Below are positions 34,958 through 44,183 of a DNA stretch of 64,000 nt, piece after piece (within the stretch, counting starts at the first letter, position 1; each line of letters opens with the position of its first letter). Position numbers and translations under genes: made by a program. The notes beneath the pieces are model-generated. The model saw only the letters and a list, made by a program, of their open reading frames with translations, was not told where the DNA came from and searched no databases. Source of the DNA: Microbacterium paraoxydans (GTDB taxonomy: Bacteria; Actinomycetota; Actinomycetes; Actinomycetales; Microbacteriaceae); contig NZ_JAIVLG010000007.1 in NCBI RefSeq assembly GCF_020524545.1, forward strand, positions 62,001 to 126,000, given 5' to 3'.

Positions 34958-36019
34958 ATGACGACAGTGGCGGTGCAGAGGCAGGCGCAGCGGCGTCGAT
35001 CGCCTCTGGTCGGATACCTGCTGCGGCGGGCCGGCACCTCCCTGCTCCTGTTGGTGGGCGTGACGATCGTCACGTTCGCGCTCACCAACCTGGTGCCGGG
35101 GGATCCGGTCTCGGCCGCACTCGGTGAGGGGGCGTCGCAGAACCCCGCGACGCGCGAAGCGTTCATCAAGGAGCAGGGTCTCGACCAGCCGCTGTTCGTG
35201 CAGTACTTCATCTACATGGGGAATCTGCTCCGCGGAGACCTCGGCACGTCGCTGGTGACCGGACGCCCGGTCACCAGCGACCTCGCCACCGCGGTGCCGG
35301 CGACCATCGAGATCGCGATCGGCGCGATCATCGTCAGTCTCGCGGTCAGCATCGTTCTCGGCACCCTCGCCGCCTACCGTCGTGGACTCGTCACCGACCA
35401 GGTCATCCGCGTGGTCACACTGGTGGGCCTGAGCGTGCCGACCTTCTGGCTGGCGCTCGTCAGCTTCTACGTCTTCTTCCTCGAGCTGGGCATCGCGCCG
35501 GGGTCCGGGCGCATCTCCCCGTCGATCACCCCGCCGCCCCGCGTGACCGGGCTCTACACGGTCGACTACCTCCTGAACGGAGACGCGGTCGGGTTCTTCG
35601 ACGCCCTCGCGCACCTCGCCCTCCCCGTCATGGTGCTCTCGCTCGTGACGATCGGCCTGCTCACCCGCTTCATCCGGACCTCGGTGCTCGAGGTCCTCGG
35701 CAGCGACTACGTGCGTGCCGCCCGCGCCAAGGGACTCCCGGCCATGCGCGTGATCGTCGGGTACGTGCTGCGGGGCGCGTCGCTGCCGATCCTCACAGTC
35801 GTGGGTGTCGCGTTCGGAGCCCTGCTCTCGGGCACGGTGCTCGTCGAATCCGTGTTCGCCTGGCCCGGGCTGGGCACCTACGCCTACAACTCTGCGGCGA
35901 ATCTCGATCTGCCCGGCATCATGGGGGTCGGTCTCGTCGTCGGCATCATCTACCTCCTCATCAACTTCATCGTCGACATCCTCTACGGCGTGCTCGACCC
36001 GAGAGTGAGGATCGCATGA
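34958..36019 (+). CDS. Peptide-type ABC transporter permease (DppB-like)
   Basis: 353 aa. Six membrane helices; DppB hallmarks LLRRAGTSLLLLVGVTIVTF and NLVPGDPVSAALG at the front, and the EAA-type segment AARAKGLPAMRVIVGYVLRG near the end, with VFAWPGLGTYAYN. A longer-than-usual periplasmic stretch between helices holds PGSGRISPSITPPPRVTG. The ATG at 34958 lies 11 bp after the solute-binding protein stop. Next gene overlaps by 4 bp. Confidence 0.88.
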   Translation: MTTVAVQRQAQRRRSPLVGYLLRRAGTSLLLLVGVTIVTFALTNLVPGDPVSAALGEGASQNPATREAFIKEQGLDQPLFVQYFIYMGNLLRGDLGTSLVTGRPVTSDLATAVPATIEIAIGAIIVSLAVSIVLGTLAAYRRGLVTDQVIRVVTLVGLSVPTFWLALVSFYVFFLELGIAPGSGRISPSITPPPRVTGLYTVDYLLNGDAVGFFDALAHLALPVMVLSLVTIGLLTRFIRTSVLEVLGSDYVRAARAKGLPAMRVIVGYVLRGASLPILTVVGVAFGALLSGTVLVESVFAWPGLGTYAYNSAANLDLPGIMGVGLVVGIIYLLINFIVDILYGVLDPRVRIA

Positions 36020-36927
36020 GCCGCATCGCCGCCGCCACCCCGGCCGGTCGCTTCCGCTTCCGCTGGCCCCGAGCCTGGCGCACCCCGCTCGGGGTCATCG
36101 GCACGGTCATCGCCGGAGCCTGGATCATCGTGGCCTTCACCGCCCAGTGGTGGGTGCCCTATCCGCCGAACGCGCAGGTGCTGCCGCGTCTGCAGGCGCC
36201 GGGGATCGACACGCTCCTGGGCACCGACGGCAACGGCCGCGACATCTTCTCCCGGCTCATGACGGGCGCGACGGTGAGTCTTCCGCTCGCACTCATGCTC
36301 GTGATCGCCGCCATGATCATCGGCACGGTCATCGGCGCCGTCGCCGGTTACTTCGGCGGCTGGGTCGATGAGACCCTGATGCGCATCACCGACCTGTTCA
36401 TGGCGTTCCCGACCGTGATCCTCGCCATGGTGGTTGCGGCCTCGCTCGGACCCTCCCTCTTCAACGCGGTGATCGCAGCGATCGTCGTGTCCTGGCCGCA
36501 GTATTCGCGTGTCACCCGCAGCATCGTGCTGGGGCTTCGCGGGCAGAACTACGTGATCGCGGGGCGGCTGCTCGGGCACTCGCCGGTGCGCACGCTGTTC
36601 GTCGACATCCTGCCGAACATCGCCGGCCCGATCCTGGTCCTCGCCACGCTCGACATCGGTGCGGCCATCCTCCTCCTCTCCGGACTCTCCTTCCTCGGCC
36701 TCGGTGCACAGCCGCCGACAGCGGAGTGGGGGTCGATGATCTCCGCGGCGATGCAGAACTTCGACGCCTGGTGGCTCGGAGTCTTCCCCGGCCTCGCGAT
36801 CCTCACGGTCGTGCTCGCGTTCAACTTCCTCGGTGACGCGATGCGCGATGTGCTCGATCCGACCGCGGAGATCACGCACGAGAAGACCGACGAGCACGCG
36901 GCCTCGGCGACGGGAGCGGCGGCATGA
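36016..36927 (+). CDS. Peptide-type ABC transporter permease (DppC-like)
   Basis: 303 aa. N-terminal helix, the DppC loop TLLGTDGNGRDIFSRLMTGA (about 69-88), five more helices, EAA-like GRLLGHSPVRTLFVDILPN and the closing LGLGAQPPTAEWGSMI. The start overlaps the DppB-like stop by 4 bp and the stop overlaps the next ATPase gene by 4 bp. It completes the channel of the importer. Confidence 0.88.
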   Translation: MSRIAAATPAGRFRFRWPRAWRTPLGVIGTVIAGAWIIVAFTAQWWVPYPPNAQVLPRLQAPGIDTLLGTDGNGRDIFSRLMTGATVSLPLALMLVIAAMIIGTVIGAVAGYFGGWVDETLMRITDLFMAFPTVILAMVVAASLGPSLFNAVIAAIVVSWPQYSRVTRSIVLGLRGQNYVIAGRLLGHSPVRTLFVDILPNIAGPILVLATLDIGAAILLLSGLSFLGLGAQPPTAEWGSMISAAMQNFDAWWLGVFPGLAILTVVLAFNFLGDAMRDVLDPTAEITHEKTDEHAASATGAAA

Positions 36928-37742
36928 GCGCGCAGGGAACCGCGGTCCTCCGCATCCGCGACCTCACGATCGACATCGGCCGCCCGCTGGTGAAGGGTGT
37001 GTCCCTCGAACTCGAGGCGGGTCGCGTGCAGGGCCTCGCGGGTGAATCCGGATCCGGCAAGACCCTCACCTCGCTGGCCGTGCTGGGGTTGCTGCCGCGG
37101 CAGGCCCGCACCGGGGGATCGATCCTGCTCGGGGATGAGGAGCTCGTCGGCCTGCGTCGTCGCGCGCTCAACCGCGTCCGGGGCAAGCGGATCGCCATGG
37201 TGTTCCAGGACCCGTCGGCGTCGCTGCATCCGCAGCTCCCGGTCGGGCGTCAGCTCACTGATCACATGCGCGTGCACCTCGGGCTCAAGGGCGCCGCCGC
37301 ACGGGCGCGGGCGGTCGAACTGCTCGAGACCGTGCAGGTGCCGAACCCCGCCGAGGCGCTGAAACGCTATCCGCATCAGTTCTCCGGCGGTCAGCGCCAG
37401 CGCATCGCGATCGCGTGCGCCCTCGCCTGCGACCCCGAGGTACTGCTGGCAGATGAGCCCACGACGGCCCTCGACGTCACGGTGCAGGCAGGCATCCTGA
37501 AGCTGCTGCGCGATCTCGCGGTCGAGCGGAACCTCGCGGTGCTGCTCGTGACGCATGATCTGGGCGTGATGAGCGCGATCGCCGACAGGGTGGCCGTCAT
37601 GAAGGACGGTCGGATCGTGGAGCTCGCCGACCGCGAGACGCTTTTCCTCGACCCGCAGCACGACTACACGCGCATGCTGCTCGCGGCCCTCCCGGGGTCG
37701 CGGATCGACGAGACACCGGAACAGGAGTCCGCAGATGAGTGA
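36924..37742 (+). CDS. Peptide-type ABC transporter ATP-binding protein (DppD-like)
   Basis: 272 aa. Walker A GESGSGKTLTSLAVLGLLP, signature FSGGQRQRIAIACALA and Walker [17 protein letters not shown], the standard DppD pattern. It lacks the Cys-rich C-terminal extension found in some DppD proteins. Overlaps the second ATPase gene by 8 bp. Confidence 0.88.
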   Translation: MSAQGTAVLRIRDLTIDIGRPLVKGVSLELEAGRVQGLAGESGSGKTLTSLAVLGLLPRQARTGGSILLGDEELVGLRRRALNRVRGKRIAMVFQDPSASLHPQLPVGRQLTDHMRVHLGLKGAAARARAVELLETVQVPNPAEALKRYPHQFSGGQRQRIAIACALACDPEVLLADEPTTALDVTVQAGILKLLRDLAVERNLAVLLVTHDLGVMSAIADRVAVMKDGRIVELADRETLFLDPQHDYTRMLLAALPGSRIDETPEQESADE

Positions 37743-38574
37743 GGTCGCCGTCCTCGACGCGCAGGACGTGGTCGTGCGCTACCCGGGAAGTCCGCCCGTC
37801 GTCGCCGTGAACGGGGTGTCGATCAGCGTCGCCGCGGGCGAGACCGTGGCCCTCGTCGGCGAGTCCGGCAGCGGGAAGTCGAGCCTCGCTCGCGCCGTCG
37901 TCGGCATCGAGAAGATCGCGGGCGGGACGGTCCGCTTCCGCGATGCGCCCGTCGCGCCGCTCGGCATCCGGCGCCGAGCCATCGCGATGACCGGCATCCA
38001 GATGGTGTTCCAGGACCCCTCCACGTCGTTGAACCCCCGGCGGCGTGTGGGCGACCAGATCGCGGACGGCATCGCGACGGCCCGGGCCCGCGGCGCAGCC
38101 GGATCGACGGTCGACGAATGGCTCGACCGCGTCGGGCTGCCGGTCGAGGTCAGCACACGCTTCCCGCACCAGTTCTCGGGCGGGCAGAAGCAGCGGCTCG
38201 CGATCGCGAGGGCGCTGGCTGCGCGGCCTTCCCTCCTCGTCGCCGATGAGCCGATCTCGGCCCTCGACGCCTCGACGCAGACGAGCGTCGCCCGGCTGAT
38301 GCGCGACCTGGTCGCGGAGTCGGGAGCCGGGATGCTGTTCATCTCGCACGACCTCGCCGTGGTGCGACGCATCGCCGACCGGACCCTGGTCATGTTCGGC
38401 GGTCGCGTGCTGGAGTCGGGCCCGACGGCTCCGCTCTGGGCCGCGCCGCAGCATCCCTATACGCAGGCGCTGCTGGCGGCGATCCCGGAACCGGACGGCG
38501 CCGGTCGCATCCCCGCGGCTCCTTCGGTCGACGACCGCACGGTGTGGGCCGAGGTGCCGCCCGTCACGTACTGA
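37735..38574 (+). CDS. Peptide-type ABC transporter ATP-binding protein (DppF-like)
   Basis: 279 aa. Walker [10 protein letters not shown], the DppF-type MVFQDPSTSLNPRR, signature FSGGQKQRLAIARALA and Walker B LLVADEPISALD. The C-terminus has the HPYTQALLAAIPEPDG segment typical of DppF. Last gene of the operon; repeat element D follows 20 bp after the stop. Confidence 0.88.
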   Translation: MSEVAVLDAQDVVVRYPGSPPVVAVNGVSISVAAGETVALVGESGSGKSSLARAVVGIEKIAGGTVRFRDAPVAPLGIRRRAIAMTGIQMVFQDPSTSLNPRRRVGDQIADGIATARARGAAGSTVDEWLDRVGLPVEVSTRFPHQFSGGQKQRLAIARALAARPSLLVADEPISALDASTQTSVARLMRDLVAESGAGMLFISHDLAVVRRIADRTLVMFGGRVLESGPTAPLWAAPQHPYTQALLAAIPEPDGAGRIPAAPSVDDRTVWAEVPPVTY

Positions 38575-38594
38575 GCCCTGACCCGCGCGCTGGG

Positions 38595-38677
38595 GCCGAA
38601 ACGGAGACGATCCGTGGGTGGGGCGGCGCGTCGCGCCCGGACACGCCGCCCTGCACCGGGATGGTCTCCGTTTTCGC
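38595..38677. repeat. Nested intergenic palindrome, copy D
   Basis: 83 bp and the best match between arms: GCCGAAACGGAGAC on the left, GTCTCCGTTTTCGC on the right, with an inner GGCGCGTCGCG/GACACGCCGCC region. Lies between the second Dpp-like operon and the ribosomal protein operon. Confidence 0.75.
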
Positions 38678-38716
38678 ACGGCCGTCCGCGTGTCGGCGGC
38701 CCAGGACAAACTCCGC

Positions 38717-38820
38717 TAGACTATGCAGGTTGTCTGCCGGACTCCACTCGGGAAGCCAGGGGCAGGCACGTGCACACACCCTCCTGCTCCCGGGAAAGCC
38801 CCGAGAGCCGTTCTAGTCCG
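38717..38820 (+). promoter_or_regulatory. rpsF leader: -10 box and possible S6:S18 RNA motif
   Basis: TAGACT at 38717-38722 is a good -10 box; no convincing -35 is seen. The leader that follows has CGGACT (38738-38743) pairing with AGTCCG (38815-38820) just before the ribosome site, and a CCG in a terminal loop context (GAGAGCCGTTC). This resembles the leader motif by which the S6:S18 complex controls its own mRNA in many bacteria, but the fold was judged by eye. Confidence 0.45.
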
Positions 38821-38834
38821 AAGGAGGTGGGTAA

Positions 38835-39203
38835 GTGACGCACCAGTACGAACTCATGGTCATTCTGACCCCCGAGATCGACGAGCGCCAGGTCGCACCT
38901 ACGCTCGACAAGTTCCTGAAGGTCATCACCAACGATGGTGGCTCTATCGAGAACGTCGACATCTGGGGCAAGCGCCGTCTCGCCTACGAGATCCAGAAGA
39001 AGAACGAGGGCATCTACGCCGTCGTCAACTTCACCGCGACCAGCGCCGCCACGCAGGAGCTCGACCGTCAGCTGAAGCTGAACGAGCAGATCATGCGCAC
39101 CAAGGTCCTCCGCGCAGAAGAGGCTCAGGCGATGATCGCTTCCGAGGCCAAGCGCTCCGAAGAGAAGGCTGCTCGCAAGGCCGCCAAGGCTGCGAAGGCC
39201 TAA
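38835..39203 (+). CDS. rpsF: 30S ribosomal protein bS6
   Basis: 122 aa. Complete bS6: starts [19 protein letters not shown], with [21 protein letters not shown] in the middle and [14 protein letters not shown] near the end, plus a Lys/Ala-rich tail ([11 protein letters not shown]) usual in actinobacteria. Start is GTG after a strong AAGGAGGTGG. It binds 16S rRNA as a dimer with bS18, which is encoded two genes downstream. Confidence 0.97.
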   Translation: MTHQYELMVILTPEIDERQVAPTLDKFLKVITNDGGSIENVDIWGKRRLAYEIQKKNEGIYAVVNFTATSAATQELDRQLKLNEQIMRTKVLRAEEAQAMIASEAKRSEEKAARKAAKAAKA

Positions 39204-39208
39204 GTCTC

Positions 39209-39715
39209 ATGGCCGGCGAAACCGTCATCACCGTGGTGGGAAACCTCACGGCCGACCCCGAGCTGCGGTACACGCAGAACGGGCTGCCGGTGGCGAACTT
39301 CACCATCGCTTCGACGCCTCGGAACTTCGACCGCGCCGCGAATGAGTGGAAGGACGGCGATGCCCTGTTCCTCCGTGCATCCGTGTGGCGCGAGTTCGCC
39401 GAGCACGTGGCGGGCTCGCTGACGAAGGGCATGCGCGTCATCGCGCAGGGCCGTCTGCGTCAGCGCTCCTACCAGGACCGCGAGGGCAACCAGCGCACCG
39501 CGATCGAGCTGGAGGTCGACGAGATCGGCCCCTCGCTCCGGTACGCGACCGCTCAGGTCACGCGCGCGGCTTCGACCGGAGGCGCCGGTGGCGGTGGACA
39601 GTCTCGCCCGCCGCAGCAGCAGGTGTCGGAGGAGCCGTGGTCGACGCCCGGCTCGTCGACCAGCGCGGACGCCTGGAGCACTCCGGGCAGCTTCGGCGAC
39701 GACACCCCGTTCTGA
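39209..39715 (+). CDS. ssb: Single-stranded DNA-binding protein
   Basis: 168 aa. OB-fold domain (about 1-110: [57 protein letters not shown]), then a Gly/Gln/Ser/Pro-rich linker and the acidic tip DDTPF that recruits repair and replication proteins. It sits in the rpsF-ssb-rpsR-rplI operon, 5 bp after rpsF. Confidence 0.97.
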   Translation: MAGETVITVVGNLTADPELRYTQNGLPVANFTIASTPRNFDRAANEWKDGDALFLRASVWREFAEHVAGSLTKGMRVIAQGRLRQRSYQDREGNQRTAIELEVDEIGPSLRYATAQVTRAASTGGAGGGGQSRPPQQQVSEEPWSTPGSSTSADAWSTPGSFGDDTPF

Positions 39716-39771
39716 AAAATTTCTGGATCCGGTCCGCAGGGCCGGCATCCGCTCATCACTAAGGAAAAACA

Positions 39772-40026
39772 ATGGCTGGAAAGTCGAGCGGCGACCGCCG
39801 CAAGCCGCGGAAGGGTGGCAAGCCCACCGCTCCCGCGAAGTCCATCCGGGTCGGTGTCATCGATTACAAGGATGTCGCCACCCTTCGCAAGTTCGTCTCG
39901 GAGCGCGGCAAGATCCGTGCCCGTCGTATCACCGGTGTCTCGGTGCAGGAGCAGCGTCTGATCGCCACGGCGATCAAGAACGCGCGCGAAATGGCGCTCC
40001 TGCCCTACGCTGGCGCCGGCCGGTAA
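39772..40026 (+). CDS. rpsR: 30S ribosomal protein bS18
   Basis: 84 aa. bS18 core: [20 protein letters not shown], then [19 protein letters not shown] and [15 protein letters not shown]-terminus is Lys/Arg/Gly-rich and there is no Cys4 zinc site (a C-minus type by eye). AAGGA precedes the ATG. Partner of bS6 on the platform of the small subunit. Confidence 0.97.
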   Translation: MAGKSSGDRRKPRKGGKPTAPAKSIRVGVIDYKDVATLRKFVSERGKIRARRITGVSVQEQRLIATAIKNAREMALLPYAGAGR

Positions 40027-40037
40027 GGGGTATCGAG

Positions 40038-40490
40038 ATGGCAAAGCTGATTCTCACGAACGAGGTCGCCGGGCTCGGTAGCGCCGGTGACGTGGTCGAG
40101 GTCAAGAACGGGTACGCCCGGAACTTCCTCATCCCGCAGGGCTTCGCTACGGCGTGGACCCGCGGTGGCGAAAAGCAGGTCGCATCGATCCAGGCTGCGC
40201 GTCAGGCACGCGCGATCCACGATCGTGACGACGCTGTCGCGCTGAAGAACGCTCTCGAGGGCACCAAGGTGCGTCTCACGGTCAAGGCCGGCAAGGAGGG
40301 TCGTCTCTTCGGCTCGGTCAAGACCGACCACGTCGCGGACGCTGTTGCGGCCGCCGGCCTGGGCTCGATCGACAAGCGCAAGGTGCACATCACCTCGCCG
40401 ATCAAGTCGACGGGCGACCACGAGGCGACCGTGCGTCTGCACGAAGACGTCACTGCAGTCATCACGCTGCAGGTCATCGCCGCGAAGTAA
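40038..40490 (+). CDS. rplI: 50S ribosomal protein bL9
   Basis: 150 aa. N-terminal domain with the family signature ([34 protein letters not shown]), a long connecting helix and a C-terminal domain ([32 protein letters not shown]). Last gene of the operon, 11 bp after rpsR, followed by a strong terminator. Confidence 0.97.
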   Translation: MAKLILTNEVAGLGSAGDVVEVKNGYARNFLIPQGFATAWTRGGEKQVASIQAARQARAIHDRDDAVALKNALEGTKVRLTVKAGKEGRLFGSVKTDHVADAVAAAGLGSIDKRKVHITSPIKSTGDHEATVRLHEDVTAVITLQVIAAK

Positions 40491-40500
40491 CGCTGCTCTC

Positions 40501-40534
40501 GAATGCCCCCTCTCCTTCGGGAGAGGGGGCATTC
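40501..40534 (+). terminator. Strong hairpin terminator after rplI
   Basis: Perfect 15-bp stem (GAATGCCCCCTCTCC and its complement) closed by a TTCG tetraloop. No long T-run follows, as is common in high-GC actinobacteria. It separates rplI from the GntR gene. Confidence 0.9.
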
Positions 40535-40570
40535 GGCGTTTCGGGTACGACCGCGAGGACACGGACGTGA

Positions 40571-40588
40571 TTTTGGATCCAGAATGCA
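40571..40588 (+). promoter_or_regulatory. TTTTGGATCCA operator, site 1 (upstream of gntR)
   Basis: TTTTGGATCCAGAATGCA with the palindrome TGGATCCA at 40574-40581. GATACT (40608-40613), 8 nt before the gntR ATG, is the probable -10 box. The same core recurs at 54117 and 58494. Confidence 0.6.
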
Positions 40589-40621
40589 GAGTTCGGTGCG
40601 ATCATCCGATACTGTCGCTCC

Positions 40622-41362
40622 ATGGTGCAATCAGGAAACGCCGCGTCGGCGAAGGATCGGTCCGACGCGTTGCAGAGGCTCGCGCAGCGGCACGGGGCCG
40701 GGTACCGCTCGGTGGGCGCGATGGCGTACGACATCATCCGCGATGCGATCCTCGACGGCACGCTGCCGCCCGGGATGAAGCTGCGGCAGGAGACCCTGGC
40801 CGAGTCGATCGGCATCTCACGCCTGCCGATCCGGTCCGCGCTGATCCAGTTGGAGGCGGACGGCCTCGTGATCTTCCACGCCCGCCGCGGGGCGATGGTG
40901 CGCGCGCTCTCGGTCGAGGAGGCCACGGAGGTGTATCACCTTCGTACCCTGCTCGAGAAGGAGGCGCTGCGACTGGCGATGGTCGAGATGACGCCGGAGC
41001 GCATCGCACGCCTGCGTGAGCTCGCCCAGACCGCCGACGACATCTCCGAGGGCGGGGAGTTCGTGGAGGCCCGCACCGAGTTCTACGCGACGCTCTACGA
41101 CGCGCAGTCGCGTCCGCTCCTCTGGGAGATGATCGAGCAGCTCCGTCTCAAGCTCGGCCGCTACGTGCTGGGCTGGCGTCTGGTCGCACCCGGAAGCCAC
41201 GACCACTCGCACGGCGAGTTGATCGACGTGGTCGCGACCGCCGATGCGGACGAGGCGCTGCGCGTGCTCGAGTCGCACCTGAACCACGTACGCGACGGCG
41301 TGATCGCGTTGCTGGATTCGGCTGCCGTGGAGGCCGCAGGCGACGACCCGGGTCTCAGGTGA
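40622..41362 (+). CDS. GntR family (FCD subfamily) transcriptional regulator
   Basis: 246 aa. An N-terminal winged HTH of GntR type (about residues 30-95: AMAYDIIRDAILDGTLPPGM, then LAESIGISRLPIRSALIQLE, then GLVIFHARRGAMV), followed by an all-helical FCD ligand domain (about 100-235; VYHLRTLLEKEALRLAM). FCD regulators commonly repress catabolic genes until a carboxylate ligand binds. It is convergent with kynureninase (8-bp overlap). The TGGATCCA core in its promoter resembles sites of other GntR/FCD proteins (for example VanR of Caulobacter) and recurs at two other operons here. Confidence 0.88.
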   Translation: MVQSGNAASAKDRSDALQRLAQRHGAGYRSVGAMAYDIIRDAILDGTLPPGMKLRQETLAESIGISRLPIRSALIQLEADGLVIFHARRGAMVRALSVEEATEVYHLRTLLEKEALRLAMVEMTPERIARLRELAQTADDISEGGEFVEARTEFYATLYDAQSRPLLWEMIEQLRLKLGRYVLGWRLVAPGSHDHSHGELIDVVATADADEALRVLESHLNHVRDGVIALLDSAAVEAAGDDPGLR

Positions 41363-42629
41363 CCGTGCCGCGACGCGCGAACCGAGGCTCGCGCCAGATC
41401 TCACTGTGCAGCACGTCCTCCAGGGCCTCGATGGCATCCCACACGTCGGTGTAGGAGGTGTAGAGGGGAGTGAAGCCGAAGCGGATGAGGTCGGGAGCGC
41501 GGAAGTCGCCGATCACGCCACGCTCGATCAACGCCTGCATCACCGCGTAGCCGTCCTCGTGGCGCAGCGAGACCTGGCTGCCACGGCGGACGGATTCCCG
41601 AGGGGTGACGGACTCGATCGCCCAGCGCGGGGTGAGGCGTGTGTCGACGAGGGACAGGAACAGCTCCGTGAGCCGCAGGCTCTTCTCCCGCACGAGGCCG
41701 AGGTCCACCTCGTCCCAGATGTCGAGGCTCGCCTCGAGCGCGGCCACGGACAGCAGCTGCGGAGTGCCGACACGGAAGCGCTCGACCCCCGTGGCGGGGG
41801 TGTAGTCGACCGCGAAGTCGAACGGGCGTGCGTGGCCGTGCCAGCCGGTGAGGGCGGGTCGAGCGGTGTCGTGGTGTCGGGCGGCGGCCCAGATGAACGA
41901 GGGGGAGCCCGGTCCGCCGTTGAGGTATTTGTAGGTGCAGCCCACCGCGAAGTCGGCCTCCGCCGCGTTCAGGTCGATCGGCACGGCGCCGACGCTGTGG
42001 CAGAGGTCCCAGATGACGAGAGCGCCTGCGGCGTGCACCTTGCGCGTGACCTCGGCGATGTCGTGCATCCGACCGGTGCGGTAGTCGACCTGGGTGAGCA
42101 CGACGACGGCGACGTGGTCGTCGAGCACGTCGTCGAGAGTGGGTCCGTCGTCGGCGATGAGCCGACGTTGCAGGGGTGTCCCGCTGCCGAGCAGCTCCTG
42201 CACGGCCTCGAGCATGTAGAGGTCGGTGGGGAAGTTCCCCCGTTCCGCGACGATCACACGCCGACCGGGGCGGAGCCGGACCGCCGCGACCGCCGCCTGG
42301 AACAGGCTCGCTGACGTGGAGTCACCGAGCACGACCTCACCGGCGGCGGCGCCGATCAGCGGCGCGATGCGGTCGCCGACCGTGCGTGGTTTGGCGAACC
42401 ATCCGGCCTCGTTCCAACTGCGGATGAGCCCGGTGCCCCACTCCTCGGTGATGACTCGCCGCAGATGCTCCTCGGTGTGACGGGGGAGCGCACCGAGGGA
42501 GTTCCCGTCGAGGTAGATCACCTCCTCCGGTAGCGCGAACCGTTCGCGTATCGGTGCGAGCGGATCGGCGTCGTCGAGGGCGACGCACGTGGCGCGGTCG
42601 ATCGCCGTGCGGGTCGGGGTGGTGCTCAT
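41355..42629 (-). CDS. kynU: Kynureninase
   Basis: 424 aa. PLP-dependent hydrolase that cleaves (3-hydroxy)kynurenine to (3-hydroxy)anthranilate and alanine. Landmarks: VIYLDGNSLGALP at the front, IWDLCHSVGAVPIDL around the cofactor Asp, and FAVGCTYKYLNGGPGSPSF with the PLP lysine at 234. It is the last gene of the catabolic operon, 30 bp after the amidohydrolase gene, and feeds 3-hydroxyanthranilate into the ring-cleavage enzymes encoded upstream. The upstream tryptophan/kynurenine oxygenases are not in the window. Confidence 0.95.
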   Translation of the reverse strand: MSTTPTRTAIDRATCVALDDADPLAPIRERFALPEEVIYLDGNSLGALPRHTEEHLRRVITEEWGTGLIRSWNEAGWFAKPRTVGDRIAPLIGAAAGEVVLGDSTSASLFQAAVAAVRLRPGRRVIVAERGNFPTDLYMLEAVQELLGSGTPLQRRLIADDGPTLDDVLDDHVAVVVLTQVDYRTGRMHDIAEVTRKVHAAGALVIWDLCHSVGAVPIDLNAAEADFAVGCTYKYLNGGPGSPSFIWAAARHHDTARPALTGWHGHARPFDFAVDYTPATGVERFRVGTPQLLSVAALEASLDIWDEVDLGLVREKSLRLTELFLSLVDTRLTPRWAIESVTPRESVRRGSQVSLRHEDGYAVMQALIERGVIGDFRAPDLIRFGFTPLYTSYTDVWDAIEALEDVLHSEIWREPRFARRGTVT

Positions 42630-42659
42630 GAGATGGTCCGTTTCGGAGTCGATGCGGGG

Positions 42660-43652
42660 TCAGCGCCCCAGGAACCGCAGCGCGTTGTCGCGGCGGATGG
42701 CGCGCTTCTGCGCCTCGTCGAGGAAGCCGGCCCGGTCGACGACGCTGCCGACCGGGCGTTCGCCCAGGGGATAGGGGTAGTCGCTGCCCACCATCACCTG
42801 ACTCGCGCCGAGCGTCTCCACGAGCGCCCGCAACGCGACCGGCTCGAAGACGACGCTGTCGACGCTGAAGCGATCGAGGTAGGCCGACGGCGGACGTTCG
42901 CTGACCCCGATGACGTCGGGGCGCTGCAGCCAGGCGTTCTCGAAGCGCCCGAGCCAGAACGCGAAGGAGCCCCCGCCGTGCGCGAACGCGAGGCGGAGGG
43001 TCGGCGGCACGCGATCGAAGACGCCGCCGAGGATCATGGCGATGATCGACAGGTGCGTCTCGGCAGGCATGCCGGTGAGCCAGCGTGCCATCCACCGATC
43101 GAGCCGCGGCGAACCCGGCATGTCCCAGGGATGCACGAAGACCGGGATGTCGCTGTCGGCGCAGTGCTGGAGGAACGTCACCATGCCCTCGTCGTCGAGG
43201 TCGCGGTCGCCCACGTGGTTGCCGATCTCGACGCCCGCGTGACCGGACGCGATCGCGCGGTCGGCCTCGGCGCATGCGGCATCCGGATCCTGCAGCGGCA
43301 CCTGCGCGAACGGGATCAGCCGTTCCGGGGCGGGGGCGCAGATCTCGAGGGCGAGGTCGTTGAAGATCCGCGCGACCTTGACGGCCTGGGCGCCCGACTT
43401 GTCGTAGGAGAAGAACAGCGGTGTGGGGGAGACGACCTGCATCTCGACGCCGTCGGCGTCCATGTCCGCCAGGCGTACCGCGGCGTCCCAGCAGTCATCG
43501 CCGACGCGACGGAACTCGGTCTCGCCGAGCATGATCATCGCGTCGCGTTCGGAGTCCACGCGAAGGGTCGGCCAGAGACCCGGCCCGACCTGTGTCGACA
43601 GGTCGGGCCAGGCGCTCGGCACGAAGTGAGTGTGGACGTCGATCGTGCCCAA
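42660..43652 (-). CDS. nbaD: 2-amino-3-carboxymuconate-6-semialdehyde decarboxylase (ACMSD)
   Basis: 330 aa. Amidohydrolase-superfamily decarboxylase with the N-terminal zinc pair in DVHTHF (His7, His9), FVHPWDMPG and FAHGGGSFAF carrying further ligands, and GSDYPYPLGE with the catalytic Asp near the end. These are ACMSD-type motifs. It removes CO2 from the product of 3-hydroxyanthranilate ring cleavage and so diverts it from quinolinate formation. The start is a TTG 6 nt after the dioxygenase stop; no other start fits the DVHTHF position. Confidence 0.92.
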   Translation of the reverse strand: MGTIDVHTHFVPSAWPDLSTQVGPGLWPTLRVDSERDAMIMLGETEFRRVGDDCWDAAVRLADMDADGVEMQVVSPTPLFFSYDKSGAQAVKVARIFNDLALEICAPAPERLIPFAQVPLQDPDAACAEADRAIASGHAGVEIGNHVGDRDLDDEGMVTFLQHCADSDIPVFVHPWDMPGSPRLDRWMARWLTGMPAETHLSIIAMILGGVFDRVPPTLRLAFAHGGGSFAFWLGRFENAWLQRPDVIGVSERPPSAYLDRFSVDSVVFEPVALRALVETLGASQVMVGSDYPYPLGERPVGSVVDRAGFLDEAQKRAIRRDNALRFLGR

Positions 43653-43658
43653 GGGGCT

Positions 43659-44183
43659 TCAGCCCTTGCCGGGGTGGACGGCGCCGCACTCGGGGCAGGT
43701 GCGTCCCTCTTCACTCTCGTAGAAGGCGCGGAACACCGGCGGGAGGTCCTCGACGATGTCACGGACCTGCAACTCGACCTCATGCACCTTGGCATTGCAG
43801 TTCGGGCAGAACCAGGCGAACTTCTCGAGCGTGCCCTCCTCGCGGATGCGCTCGATCACGATGCCGATGGAGCCCTCTTCCGGACGCTGTGGAGAGTGGA
43901 AGACGTTGCCCGGCAGCAGCCACATCTCGCCTTCGCGGATGTCGATGCGCTGCAGACCGTCCGGCGTCTGGATGTTGACGTGCATGTTGCCGCGGTACTG
44001 GTAGAACCACTCCTCATAAGGGTCGAAGTGGAAGTCCGTGCGCTGGTTCGGGCCTCCGACGACCTGCACGATGAAGTCCCCCATCGGGGTCCAGGCGGCC
44101 TTGTTGTTGACCGGTGGCTTGAGGAGATGCTCGTTCTCCTTGATCCATGCGGGGAAATCGATGACGGGTGGGATGGTGCTCAT
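43659..44183 (-). CDS. nbaC: 3-hydroxyanthranilate 3,4-dioxygenase
   Basis: 174 aa, the bacterial length. A cupin extradiol dioxygenase: Fe(II) ligands are expected at His52, Glu58 and His96 ([28 protein letters not shown]). The C-terminal rubredoxin-like iron site is complete, with CPNC (126-129) and CPEC (163-166). It opens the ring of 3-hydroxyanthranilate to 2-amino-3-carboxymuconate semialdehyde. GAGGAGG precedes the ATG at 44183; the upstream part of the open frame overlaps the RidA gene and is not real. The ATG overlaps the stop of that gene by 4 bp. Confidence 0.94.
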   Translation of the reverse strand: MSTIPPVIDFPAWIKENEHLLKPPVNNKAAWTPMGDFIVQVVGGPNQRTDFHFDPYEEWFYQYRGNMHVNIQTPDGLQRIDIREGEMWLLPGNVFHSPQRPEEGSIGIVIERIREEGTLEKFAWFCPNCNAKVHEVELQVRDIVEDLPPVFRAFYESEEGRTCPECGAVHPGKG

